From a virus: 38,566 nt of DNA. Below, in pieces: positions 6,122-14,286 of this stretch; position 1 is the first letter of the stretch, and each line of letters starts with the position of its first letter. A model generated the notes under the pieces. The model saw only the letters and a program-made list of their open reading frames with translations. It searched no databases and was not told where the DNA came from. A program made the translations under genes and the position numbers. The stretch spans positions 1-38,566 of IMG/VR virus record IMGVR_UViG_3300019889_000006; one strand, 5' to 3'.

Positions 6122-6745
6122 TTATAGGATTATTCGAACAGGTTTGTTTACAGGATTATATTCTTCATCCATAATTGAAGCATTTACACATATAGTCGAT
6201 GCTAGATCCATTTTCTTGCCACCTTGACTATGAATATGACCAAACACATGTAGTTTAGGTTTAATTCTGAAGATTGCCTCACGCAACTCCTCACAACCAC
6301 AGAATTTATCATCTACTTGATCTAGAACACCAAAAGGAGGACCATGAGTAATAAGAATATCAGTGTCATCAGGAATGAGGTTCCATTTTTCTTTAATAGA
6401 AGAACCTCTATCCTTCATAAAATGCCAGTCATAGAATGTAGGTGTCCAGGGAGATCCCCAGATTTTTAAGCCTTCAAACTCACATCCAAAATCTTGAAGG
6501 TATGCAACTTTAGCAGTCCTATCACAACTATCAATATAAAGATCAGATCTTTTCTCTATATAACCATCATGATTTCCAGCTATGAATATGATCTTTTTGT
6601 ACGGAAGATAATATTGCCAGTAACAATATTCTGCATGTTGAATATCAGTATTTCTAGCAGTCAAATCACCAGCAACAATTAATAGATCACCACCTTCTAA
6701 GTCAGGATAAAAACCATGTAAATCTGAAATACAATCAATAATCAT
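6122..6745 (-). CDS. Calcineurin-like metallophosphoesterase
   Basis: 207 residues, the usual length for small phage metallophosphoesterases. All family motifs are present in order: SDLHG (residues 7-11), GDL near 26, GNHD near 58, THGPP near 134 and GHIH near 170. Together they bind two metal ions and hydrolyse phosphomonoester or diester bonds. The substrate cannot be told from sequence; it could be a nucleotide, nucleic acid or protein. It lies directly downstream of the half-PnuC/NadR-like/DUF551 genes in the same leftward run, so a nucleotide substrate is an attractive guess. Confidence 0.9.
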   Translation of the reverse strand: MIIDCISDLHGFYPDLEGGDLLIVAGDLTARNTDIQHAEYCYWQYYLPYKKIIFIAGNHDGYIEKRSDLYIDSCDRTAKVAYLQDFGCEFEGLKIWGSPWTPTFYDWHFMKDRGSSIKEKWNLIPDDTDILITHGPPFGVLDQVDDKFCGCEELREAIFRIKPKLHVFGHIHSQGGKKMDLASTICVNASIMDEEYNPVNKPVRIIL

Positions 6746-6758
6746 TAATAAATTCTAT

Positions 6759-6968
6759 TTAAAATGTTGGTGGATTTGGTTTAACTAAGGGCATCCAATA
6801 ATTTGTCCATACAACATTATTATCAGTAAATGTAAACCAGCCCTCTTCAGGTGATCGAGAATTAATCAATAAAGCTCTATAACCTATAATCACTTCATTA
6901 TCTTTATGAAATATCCATACAGGATGAAAAGGTTTAGGAAGTCTTTGTCTAACACTAATCCATTTCAT
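6759..6968 (-). CDS. DUF551-like small protein (third copy)
   Basis: 69 residues. It starts MKWISVRQRLPKP and ends TNYWMPLVKPNPPTF, both DUF551 hallmarks, with a W near the middle. Start as for the family. It overlaps the end of the upstream half-PnuC-like gene by 14 bases. Function unknown for the family. Confidence 0.85.
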   Translation of the reverse strand: MKWISVRQRLPKPFHPVWIFHKDNEVIIGYRALLINSRSPEEGWFTFTDNNVVWTNYWMPLVKPNPPTF

Positions 6969-7185
6969 GTTTCTTCTTTATTTTCATATTATAAACACCA
7001 TTTGCAGCAATAAATAAATACAAACCAAATAAAAGGCATTGTTGCCATTGTCCAATTATATAGTTGTTAATCATAAAAACAATGTCTGTAGCTATCCAAA
7101 TTGCAAATCCAACCCAATTTCCATTTGAAACTAGAAATGCTCCTGTAAGAGCTGCAATTGTGCTTATAAACAATAATGTTTCCAT
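6955..7185 (-). CDS. Three-TM half-PnuC/SemiSWEET-like membrane protein
   Basis: 76 residues, nearly all hydrophobic, with three predicted membrane spans at about 2-20, 24-43 and 50-67 and a basic tail (MKIKKKH). The phrase GNWVGFAIWIATDIVFM and the ending LYLFIAANGVYNMK resemble half of a PnuC nicotinamide-riboside transporter. Such three-helix units act as dimers in SemiSWEET-type carriers. The coding region overlaps the NadR-like kinase gene by 22 bases, which supports a shared task in NAD-precursor uptake and trapping. Similarity is judged by eye. A generic small membrane protein or holin is the alternative. Confidence 0.55.
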   Translation of the reverse strand: METLLFISTIAALTGAFLVSNGNWVGFAIWIATDIVFMINNYIIGQWQQCLLFGLYLFIAANGVYNMKIKKKHEMD

Positions 7186-7682
7186 ATTTCATCCTCATCA
7201 AATATTTCAGAAGATTTTATCTCTATGTAATCCTGACCCCTTAAGTTATTTTCAAAAACTTGGTCTATGGATATTTGAAATTCTTGATCAATAGATCTTA
7301 TACCATCATCATTAATAGGTAAGTCTGGTCTAACAAAAATAAGTTTGTCATAAAGTTGTAACTGATTTATGGCTAATTTTCTATATCTATTTATTAAATT
7401 ATCTTGTATTTCAAAATATTCTGCATATGCAAAGGAATCATATACTGACCTATCACCTATAACAACTTGATTTTTAATAGCTTCTAATTCCTTTTTTGAA
7501 TGTTCTAAAAATATCCATTTAGCTGCTTCATTAGTCATTTTTTCATTTATAGGAAAAGGGCATGATCTAGCAACTTCTTGAATGATTTTAACACTTCTAC
7601 CAATGCTTTTGTAATATGATGCTAAATGATAAGAAAGAGTAGTCTTACCTGTACCATGAGTTCCAATAATTGCAATTTTCAT
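7164..7682 (-). CDS. NadR/AAA_28-like P-loop kinase or ATPase
   Basis: 172 residues. Walker A is GTHGTGKTT at residues 7-15. QEVARSCPFP and IGDRSVYDSFAYAEYF follow, the arrangement of AAA_28/Ttd14-like and NadR nicotinamide-riboside-kinase-like P-loop proteins, where the DRS segment binds the phosphoryl acceptor. It likely phosphorylates a nucleoside or nucleotide. Coupling with the half-PnuC gene suggests nicotinamide riboside, but deoxynucleotide kinases share parts of this pattern. The start at 7682 is the only Met before the P-loop. Confidence 0.75.
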   Translation of the reverse strand: MKIAIIGTHGTGKTTLSYHLASYYKSIGRSVKIIQEVARSCPFPINEKMTNEAAKWIFLEHSKKELEAIKNQVVIGDRSVYDSFAYAEYFEIQDNLINRYRKLAINQLQLYDKLIFVRPDLPINDDGIRSIDQEFQISIDQVFENNLRGQDYIEIKSSEIFDEDEIWKHYCL

Positions 7683-7696
7683 TTTAATTCCATTAA

Positions 7697-8158
7697 TTAA
7701 TCATTATCATAGAAATCTTCATCAATATGTTCACTTTGTTGATCACTTGGATATTTATGCATTGTAATATCATTATCGAAATAGTATTTAGTTCTTTGAG
7801 GATCAAATTCTAACATAAAATTCTTAAGTGAATCAGTTTGATGATCATAAATCCAGTTATAAATTTCTTGGCAGATTGGTTTAAATTTTGTTCGAAATTC
7901 ATTTTCAATTGCAAATTTTAGATTATCAAGAATACGTAAGAATGTTTTTTCTTTAGCTATGTTAATAAATGAGACTGCTTCATCTTTTGTTTTATTTTCT
8001 TCTAATGACAAATTATTCATATGTTCTTTGCAATTATCTAATAAATTCATAATTTGTTTTTCTGCATAACTAAAACATACATGATTAGGTTCACTAACTG
8101 TAATTTTAAAGACTAAATCACCTTCTGACGTATTTGTCCGATCAACTTTTATCTTCAT
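7697..8158 (-). CDS. Hypothetical protein, first gene of leftward accessory operon
   Basis: 153 residues with a beta-rich start (MKIKVDRTNTSEGDLVFKIT), a helical middle rich in Lys/Glu, and a very acidic tail (HIDEDFYDND). Good ribosome site (AAAGGATAGAA). It is divergent from the terminase gene across 128 AT-rich bases. No family recognised. Confidence 0.65.
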   Translation of the reverse strand: MKIKVDRTNTSEGDLVFKITVSEPNHVCFSYAEKQIMNLLDNCKEHMNNLSLEENKTKDEAVSFINIAKEKTFLRILDNLKFAIENEFRTKFKPICQEIYNWIYDHQTDSLKNFMLEFDPQRTKYYFDNDITMHKYPSDQQSEHIDEDFYDND

Positions 8159-8217
8159 TTCTATCCTTTTATCTGAAAATTATCAAAGTTTTATTTATAT
8201 AACAATAAAAATTTATC

Positions 8218-8254
8218 TGTAAAGTATTTTATTTAAATGTTAAATAAATATAAT
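8218..8254 (+). promoter_or_regulatory. Candidate late promoter upstream of terminase
   Basis: TGTAAAG at 8218-8224 and a consensus TATAAT at 8249-8254 lie in the AT-rich divergent region before the terminase start. A 17-bp string at 8235-8251 recurs at 30500-30516. No convincing -35 hexamer sits 17 bases before TATAAT, so either an activator or an unusual promoter would be needed. Confidence 0.35.
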
Positions 8255-8286
8255 AAATATTTTTTTAACTATGGAACATAAGTTTA

Positions 8287-9777
8287 ATGACAGTAACGCA
8301 TGATGAAGCATTAAAATTATTAGGGGATCAGGATTGGCGTCTTAGGAATCTTTATAAAATCAAAGATAAACAAGGGATGATTGTTGACTTTTCTCCTAAT
8401 TGGGCTCAAATAGAATTAAAAAAACCGCATTATTTAAATATTATTTTAAAGGCTAGACAACTTGGAATTACTACTTATCACGCTATATTATTTCTCGATA
8501 CTTGTCTTTTTAATCACAACGTTAATTGCGCAATAGTAGCTGATAGTAAACCGATTGCTAGAGAGATCTTCATAGACAAGGTTAAATTTGCTTATGACAA
8601 CTTACCTCAATTCGTTAGAGATATGTGTCCAGCGCATAGGGATAACGTTCATGAAATGCGTTTCGGAAATGGTTCCGTATTTCGTGTTGCTACTTCTCTA
8701 AGAGGTGGAACCTTACAGCTTTTACATATTACTGAGTTCGCAAAGATTTGCCAGGAGAATCCATCAAAAGCTAATGAAATTGTCTCAGGTGCGCTTAATG
8801 CCGTACAAGCAGGTCAGTTTGTTTGCATTGAATCAACAGCTAGGGGAAGAGAAGGACACTTCTTTAATTTATGTAAAGAAGCACAAGCATTACAAGATGC
8901 TAGCAAAGAATTAGGTAAGCTGGATTGGAAACTTTGGTTCTTTCCATGGTGGAGACATCCAGATTATGTTATAGATTCAAAAAATGTCTTGATAAGTAAA
9001 GACAATGACAAGTATTTTGTTGAATTAGAAAGTAAAGGAATTATTTTAAATACTGATCAGAAAGCATGGTATCAAAAAAAGTCATTGACTATGGGCGAAT
9101 ATATGAAAAGGGAATTTCCTTCTACGCCTGAAGAAGCTTTCGAATCAGCTAATGAAGGGTTTTATTTTGCGAAACAAATTTCTCAAGCTAGACATGATAA
9201 AAGAATTTGCTACTTACCTTATGACGAACACGCGAAAACTTATAGTAGCTGGGATATTGGTATTGGGGATTCATGCGCTATATGGGTATGGCAGCTGGTT
9301 GGTAAAGAAATTCACTGCATCGATTATTATGAGAATTCCGATGAAGCTTTATCACATTATGTTAGATGGCTTAAGACGAAGCCTTACATTTTTGAAAAAC
9401 ACTTTCTACCGCATGATGCAGCCGCTAGGGAAAAAGGAAGTGGAAAATCCTTCGCCGATATTGCAAGAGAACAAGGACTTAAAGTTGACATCGTTCCAAG
9501 ACAGTCAAATGAAATCTTCGGAATCGAATGTTTAAGAAATATGCTTCCAAGATTCTTCTTTGACTATTCTAAATGCGAAAAAGGAATAAAAGCCATAGAG
9601 AACTTTCGTAAAGAGTGGAATGAGAAGCTTGGTTGCTATCGTGAGAGAAGTTATCACGACTGGGCATCTCATGGTGCTAAAGCTCTTATTTATGGAGCTG
9701 AATCATTACAGCGACTGATTGGTGGTTCAGGAATGTCTGCTGAAGAGTGGAATAGAATGAGAAAAGAATGGTTATAG
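8287..9777 (+). CDS. terL: Terminase large subunit
   Basis: 496 residues, normal length. The ATPase domain shows the terminase-type Walker A KARQLGITT at residues 55-63 and a Walker B/coupling motif HITEF near 152. The C-terminal RNase-H-like nuclease carries WDIG near 325, PHDAAAREKG near 377 and the terminal YHDWASHGAKAL, supplying the metal-binding acidic residues. It packages DNA into proheads through the portal encoded next. The ribosome site is weak. Codon use is richer in GC than in the accessory genes, typical of the late core. Confidence 0.95.
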   Translation: MTVTHDEALKLLGDQDWRLRNLYKIKDKQGMIVDFSPNWAQIELKKPHYLNIILKARQLGITTYHAILFLDTCLFNHNVNCAIVADSKPIAREIFIDKVKFAYDNLPQFVRDMCPAHRDNVHEMRFGNGSVFRVATSLRGGTLQLLHITEFAKICQENPSKANEIVSGALNAVQAGQFVCIESTARGREGHFFNLCKEAQALQDASKELGKLDWKLWFFPWWRHPDYVIDSKNVLISKDNDKYFVELESKGIILNTDQKAWYQKKSLTMGEYMKREFPSTPEEAFESANEGFYFAKQISQARHDKRICYLPYDEHAKTYSSWDIGIGDSCAIWVWQLVGKEIHCIDYYENSDEALSHYVRWLKTKPYIFEKHFLPHDAAAREKGSGKSFADIAREQGLKVDIVPRQSNEIFGIECLRNMLPRFFFDYSKCEKGIKAIENFRKEWNEKLGCYRERSYHDWASHGAKALIYGAESLQRLIGGSGMSAEEWNRMRKEWL

Positions 9778-9796
9778 ATATCTGATTGTTCAAAAA

Positions 9797-9810
9797 ATTT
9801 TGATCAAAAT
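9797..9810. promoter_or_regulatory. 14-bp perfect palindrome between terminase and portal
   Basis: ATTTTGATCAAAAT is a perfect 14-bp palindrome in the 73-base gap between the terminase and portal genes. It could be a weak hairpin or a dimer-protein site. No further support. Confidence 0.25.
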
Positions 9811-9850
9811 GACAAGTAATTTTTATAAATCGATATAGCAGGAAAGCTGA

Positions 9851-11911
9851 ATGTTTGCAGCTCAATATGACGGAAGCAGTGCTTATACATTAGATCACAA
9901 TAATAAAGTGTTTCAATGGCAACAATTTTTCTTTGATGCTTATCGAACATGGGGTGTTTTTTATGCACAAGCTTACAGAGATTTACGTGCATATGCGGGA
10001 GACAATTGGACGAATCTTGAAAAAACCAAACTTGAAAGACAGAATCGCATGGTTCTCGAACTCAACAAAATTAGAAGAGTTGTCAACCTTTATTCAGGCT
10101 ACGAACGTGAGAACAGAACGCAAACAGTCACGGCGCCCGTTGAAGGTTCCGATGAAATTACTGCTGATCTTTTTTCAAACGTTATGTACTACGTATACGA
10201 CAAAGGAAATGCAGACTATATATTCTCAGAAGCCTTTGAACATGCACTTAAAACAGGACTTTCCATTGTAGGAATCTACATGGATTATTCCAAAGACAAA
10301 GTGAATGGAGATATCAAATTCTATTGGAAACCATTCAATGCTCTTATGCTCGATCCTTACTTTACGAAAAGAGATCTTTCAGATTGCGATCAAGCATCTA
10401 CTAGAGATTTACTCTCAAAAGAACAAGTTAAAGCAATGCTCCCATGGATTGATCCAGAAGAGATTGATAGAATCCCCACAGGAATAAGAGATAATAAATA
10501 TCAATATTTAGGTATCTATCGTCAGTATAACTCTACATACATCGCGCATAATTTAGTTACTTATGATCAATATTGGAAACGTATTACTAAAGTTCAGAAG
10601 TATCTAGTTGATGAAGATACAGGTGTTTCAGAAGAGTGGTTTGGAACTCGCGCTGAAGAGAAAGAACTAAAAGAAACATTACAATATACACCACAAGTCA
10701 AATTAATTACTGCACATAAGAGAAGTGTCGAATTGAACATCATTGTTGGTGGTCAACTTTTATACACAGGTCCTGATCCTACCGGATTAGATAATTTTCC
10801 TTTCATGCCAATCATTCTTTATCATGAACCACTAATAGATACATATGAACTTAAGATTCAAGGAATTGTCCGTTCAATCAGGGATGCTCAACGTCAATAC
10901 AATAGAAGACACAGTCAGATTATCGACCTCATGGAGTCAATTATCAATACGGGCTGGATTACTAAGAACGGCGCAGTCCTTGATCCAACTATGCTCATGC
11001 AAGCTGGTCAGGGTAGACAGATTGTGGTCAATGATGGGTATGATGTCAATGCGGACGTTAAAGAGATATCACCACCGAATATCCCACCTGGATATCTTCA
11101 ATATCAGGACATCATCGATAAAAACATTATGGAGATCCCTGGAGCCTCTGATGAGTTACTCGGCTTATCTTCAACAGGCGACAGTCAAGTATCTGGAAAG
11201 TTAGCAGAAGTCAGATCTTCTAATGGACTTAAGGGAAATCGAGGCATATTTGATAATCTGGAGCAGACCAAGAAATATGTTGGAATGCTTGTACTAGAAG
11301 CAATTCAAAAGAATTACCAACCTGGAAAAATTCAAAGAATAACAAATAAAGAACCTACTGAAGAATTCTTTTCAGGTCAATTTGGCGAATATGACTGCGC
11401 GATTAAACAAGCAGTTAAAACCGCAACACAAAGAGAGGCATATTATTATCAACTGCTTCAGTTAGTAGCAATGGGTGCTCCAATTCCATGGGAAGATATT
11501 ATGGAAGCAGCTCCATTACAAGGTAAGACAGAACTCATTGAGAAAATGGCTCAAGCATCAGAACAGCAACAAGCTCAACAACAGAAAATGGATGAAGCTG
11601 AGCAAATTCAAAAAGCTCTTGAAATGTCACAGATTGATCAAAACACTGCATTAGCTGAAGAGCGTAGAGCAAGAGTCTTGGCAGATATTGGCTTGGCTCG
11701 AGAAAGATCTAGCGAAAGCGAGCAAAATTATGCAAAGGCACTTCTTGATAACGCTAAAACAGTTAAAGAAATCCAAGACATGGATCGAAAACGTTTACTT
11801 GATGTTATGGCTTTAGCAGCCGACATTAGTAAAACTCAAGAACAGAAGTTTGAAAGGCAACTTACAACTGATGCTCAGAGAATTGAAAGCCCTATAAATA
11901 CAGGAGTTTAA
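9851..11911 (+). CDS. Portal protein, P22-like
   Basis: 686 residues, close to the P22 portal (about 725). The N-terminal region RMVLELNKIRRVVNLYSGYE, the early acidic patch and the SDSQVSGKL-like core with GASDELLGLSSTGDSQVSG (about 435) fit the P22 portal family. The last 130 residues are a long Gln/Glu/Ala-rich coiled coil matching the portal barrel. Twelve copies form the DNA channel at the head vertex. AGGA upstream supports the start. It is followed after one base by the next gene. Confidence 0.9.
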   Translation: MFAAQYDGSSAYTLDHNNKVFQWQQFFFDAYRTWGVFYAQAYRDLRAYAGDNWTNLEKTKLERQNRMVLELNKIRRVVNLYSGYERENRTQTVTAPVEGSDEITADLFSNVMYYVYDKGNADYIFSEAFEHALKTGLSIVGIYMDYSKDKVNGDIKFYWKPFNALMLDPYFTKRDLSDCDQASTRDLLSKEQVKAMLPWIDPEEIDRIPTGIRDNKYQYLGIYRQYNSTYIAHNLVTYDQYWKRITKVQKYLVDEDTGVSEEWFGTRAEEKELKETLQYTPQVKLITAHKRSVELNIIVGGQLLYTGPDPTGLDNFPFMPIILYHEPLIDTYELKIQGIVRSIRDAQRQYNRRHSQIIDLMESIINTGWITKNGAVLDPTMLMQAGQGRQIVVNDGYDVNADVKEISPPNIPPGYLQYQDIIDKNIMEIPGASDELLGLSSTGDSQVSGKLAEVRSSNGLKGNRGIFDNLEQTKKYVGMLVLEAIQKNYQPGKIQRITNKEPTEEFFSGQFGEYDCAIKQAVKTATQREAYYYQLLQLVAMGAPIPWEDIMEAAPLQGKTELIEKMAQASEQQQAQQQKMDEAEQIQKALEMSQIDQNTALAEERRARVLADIGLARERSSESEQNYAKALLDNAKTVKEIQDMDRKRLLDVMALAADISKTQEQKFERQLTTDAQRIESPINTGV

Positions 11912-11912
11912 T

Positions 11913-12182
11913 ATGGCAAAGATGAAAGGAATTGCATCTTCTAACAAGATGATGCCAAACATGAGTACTTATGGTGGTCAGGAAAATCCTGGTTATAAAC
12001 CACCAACTGGAAATGCAGGACGTGCTGCTAGAGGTGAATATTCTACAAAGACTAATCCATTATCTGTTCCTAAAAAAGGATCTGAAATTGGACCTGGTTA
12101 TGGAAATTCTGATCGAATGAAAGCAATGCGCAGTAAAGATGAGCAAGCTGCAAAAGAAAATCTTAGAGGACAAGCATGCTAA
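11913..12182 (+). CDS. Small Gly/Lys-rich virion-associated protein
   Basis: 89 residues, low complexity, rich in Gly, Lys, Asn and Met (MAKMKGIASSNKMMPN at the start, KENLRGQAC at the end). It lies between the portal and the 12176 gene and overlaps the latter by seven bases. Probably a minor virion component. No known domain. Confidence 0.65.
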   Translation: MAKMKGIASSNKMMPNMSTYGGQENPGYKPPTGNAGRAARGEYSTKTNPLSVPKKGSEIGPGYGNSDRMKAMRSKDEQAAKENLRGQAC

Positions 12183-12535
12183 ACGAAGCCATTAAACAAG
12201 AACCAAGTATTGGAGATATCCATATTTCTGCAAGAAAACGATTAACAGATCGTCACATGAATCTTATGGATAAGATTATGAAAGAAAATAGTCATAAAAA
12301 AAAGTACTGGATTCTTGGAATGGCTCAATATAAGCGTAAAAATGGACGTACATCTATTAGACCTTTTTTAAAGGCTTATGATACGCAACCAGAAGTGCAA
12401 AAAGAAGCTTATCTCTATGAAGTAGATAATATATTAGGTACTAAAGATTTAATTTGGGTCATGCATCCAAATGATAAATTAAGTCTTCCTACTATAAATA
12501 AAACGATTAACGTCTCCGGCGTATCCGGTGAATAA
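12176..12535 (+). CDS. Conserved podovirus protein between portal and scaffold
   Basis: 119 residues. The pattern YWILGMAQYKRKNGRTS, then AYLYEVDNILGTKDLIWVMHPNDKLSLPT, is like a conserved protein often found between portal and scaffold in P22/N4-gp56-type podoviruses. Its job is unknown; it may be a minor capsid or assembly factor. The start is inside the previous gene (ATG overlapping its last codons). Confidence 0.65.
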   Translation: MLNEAIKQEPSIGDIHISARKRLTDRHMNLMDKIMKENSHKKKYWILGMAQYKRKNGRTSIRPFLKAYDTQPEVQKEAYLYEVDNILGTKDLIWVMHPNDKLSLPTINKTINVSGVSGE

Positions 12536-12579
12536 ATCTTGGCACCGAAGTATCAGGTGTAGAAAAACGGGAGTTTTTA

Positions 12580-13215
12580 ATGAGTGATGAAGTTAACGAA
12601 CAAGACGATCTTACTGCTGCCTCCGAGCAAGTAGAAGTTGAGTATCAGGATGAACAACAAGAACAAAAGATGGTTCCTTTAGCAGCTTTACAAGCAGAAA
12701 GAAGGAAACGACAAGATCTTGAAGCTCAAAGACAAGTTTATGAAGAACTTATGCGTTCAAGAGATGTTGATACAGTAAAAGAAGAAGATGATGATCCCAA
12801 TGCTTTAGTTGAGAAACAACATCTTCGAGAAAATACTGCTCACACTAAGAGAGAGATTTTGGAGACTTTGTATCAAGATATGAATCCTGATGCTGTTCAA
12901 AAAATAAATAAATATTTGAAACCAATTTTAGAGAAAAAGCCTTGGTTGGCTAATTCGGTAGACACAGCTCAGAATAGATATGCTCGCGCATATGAGATTG
13001 TTCAAGATTATCTTCATCTGGTAGAAGAAAAACCATCGATAAGACAATCCCAAAATACTGATGGTCAAAGGATAGTTCAGAATGCCCAAAAGCCTAGATC
13101 TCCAGCTGAAGTTGGAAAATCTGCAAGGCCAGAAGGAATGGAATATCTTAAGAGCATTCAAGGTAAAAAGGAGTTTCGTGAATACCGTCAAAAAGTCCTC
13201 CGAGGAGAAACTTAG
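12580..13215 (+). CDS. Scaffolding protein
   Basis: 211 residues, highly charged, with Gln/Glu/Arg-rich helices (QQEQKMVPLAALQAERRKRQ) and no Cys. It lies directly before the major capsid gene. Length, composition and the VPLAALQAERRKRQ phrase are typical of phage scaffolds, which guide coat assembly and then leave. Good ribosome site (GGGAG). Confidence 0.8.
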   Translation: MSDEVNEQDDLTAASEQVEVEYQDEQQEQKMVPLAALQAERRKRQDLEAQRQVYEELMRSRDVDTVKEEDDDPNALVEKQHLRENTAHTKREILETLYQDMNPDAVQKINKYLKPILEKKPWLANSVDTAQNRYARAYEIVQDYLHLVEEKPSIRQSQNTDGQRIVQNAQKPRSPAEVGKSARPEGMEYLKSIQGKKEFREYRQKVLRGET

Positions 13216-13244
13216 AGACAAGACTTAAAAAAATTTTGTCTCTA
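13213..13244 (+). terminator. Hairpin between scaffold and capsid genes
   Basis: TAGAGACAA (13213-13221) pairs with TTGTCTCTA (13236-13244) across a 14-base A-rich loop. The T-run (13255-13260) begins about ten bases later, so this is a partial terminator or an RNA-processing/stability element in front of the highly expressed capsid gene. Confidence 0.45.
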
Positions 13245-13276
13245 GTGTCAAATAATTTTTTGATCAGGAGATTAAA

Positions 13277-13543
13277 ATGGCTAATGGAACAACAACAACA
13301 GTTCAAGTAGACCCAGAAGTCAACTTGTTCTTTGATAATATACTCCTAGATAGGCACCAGCCGTATTACGTGCATGGTTACTTTGCTCAGGAACGTAGAA
13401 TACCTCAGAAGAATAGTAAGACAGCTATCTTCCGTCGTTTTGATAATTTGGCTGATGCATTAACACCTTTAACCGAAGGAGTTACACCAGCATCCGAACA
13501 AGTTACTAAGTTTGATATTACGGCTGTTGTCAGCCAATACGGT
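13277..13543 (+). CDS. Major capsid protein, exon 1
   Basis: First 89 codons of an N4-gp56-type major capsid protein, ending VVSQYG at 13541-13543. The frame continues only nine codons into the intron before a stop, so unspliced RNA gives a truncated 97-residue product. Splicing after 13543 joins it in frame to 14287, restoring the family-typical QYG-K-VVELSDD sequence and a 314-residue protein. Strong ribosome site (CAGGAGATTAAA). Confidence 0.9.
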
Positions 13544-14286
13544 AGCTCAGAATGGCTGTTAGCAGCTTAAACTTTGCCGTATTAAAACTTTTGGTGATTA
13601 CTTGGAAACCCTAAACGTAGTATACTAAAACTGGAAACAACAGTGAGGTAAACTATGCATGGCAACCAGAGGCAAGCGGTTCTATGGGCCTATCTTGCAG
13701 GACTAATAGATGGAGAAGGATCTTTCGTGATACAGAAAACAAGTGTTGAAAAAATAGCTAAGAGCTCTAGGAGTAAAACACCTAAATATCTTGCTTATTT
13801 CTGTATAGGAATGGTTGATAAATCTCCTCTTGATTTGATTCAAGAAACTATTAGTGCAGGAAAAGTCTATGAAGAACGTGTTCCTGATAGACGATCTATA
13901 TGGAGAATAAGATTTGCTGGAAGGCTTAAACTTATACCTTTTGTAGAACAACTTCTTCCTTACTTAATAGTAAAGAAGAGACAAGCTAAATTGATCTTGG
14001 ATTTTTGTAGAAACTGGGAAAAACCTGGTAGAAAAGAACATGGTTATACTGCTTGTGTATCGGAGAAGGAACTACAACGCAGAGAAGAGGCATATCTTAA
14101 GATGCGCAAGTTCAATGCAGTTGGAGCAGCCGCAACGACTGAGTCCAGAAGCTGCCGAGAGGCGGAAGCGACAGTCTGAACTTATAGGAAACTATAAGAG
14201 GGAGATCCGAAGAGTTCCCCCCGCAACTAAAAAATTTTACTATAGTTATCAAGTAAATATTTTAGTTGTCATAAAGTAACAGAGAG
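13544..14286 (+). mobile_element. Group I self-splicing intron with homing endonuclease
   Basis: A 743-base intron interrupts the capsid gene. P1: exon AATACGGT (13536-13543) pairs with guide GCCGTATT (13576-13583), giving the required U-G at the 5' splice site. P10: ACTTT (13571-13575) pairs with AAAGT at the start of exon 2 (14287-14291). The last intron base is G. A P7-like GACT/AGTC pair lies at 14137-14140 and 14173-14176. P9 is CTTATAG-GAAA-CTATAAG (14181-14198). All this fits a group I ribozyme. The endonuclease gene sits inside and runs into the core. Confidence 0.9.
13655..14179 (+). CDS. LAGLIDADG homing endonuclease (intron-encoded)
   Basis: 174 residues with one LAGLIDGEGSF motif (residues 14-24), so it should act as a homodimer. 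The motif packs the dimer interface and its acidic residues cut DNA. The enzyme would cleave intronless capsid genes near the insertion site to spread the intron. The ATG has GAGG six bases upstream. The C-terminal 25 or so codons overlap the ribozyme core (P6-P7), and the TGA stop falls just after the P7 strand. Capsid genes are a classic conserved homing target. Confidence 0.93.
   Translation: MHGNQRQAVLWAYLAGLIDGEGSFVIQKTSVEKIAKSSRSKTPKYLAYFCIGMVDKSPLDLIQETISAGKVYEERVPDRRSIWRIRFAGRLKLIPFVEQLLPYLIVKKRQAKLILDFCRNWEKPGRKEHGYTACVSEKELQRREEAYLKMRKFNAVGAAATTESRSCREAEATV

Noticed and set aside
8873-8880. ATGTAAAG inside the terminase gene
   Set aside because: It lies in the middle of a conserved coding region with no gene start near. 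Taken as chance.
12928-13221. 97-codon leftward frame under the scaffold gene
   Set aside because: Antisense shadow of the scaffold, with Ser/Phe/Leu-rich nonsense composition.
14040-14279. 79-codon rightward frame in the intron
   Set aside because: It lies over the endonuclease end and ribozyme core in another frame, with no ribosome site.
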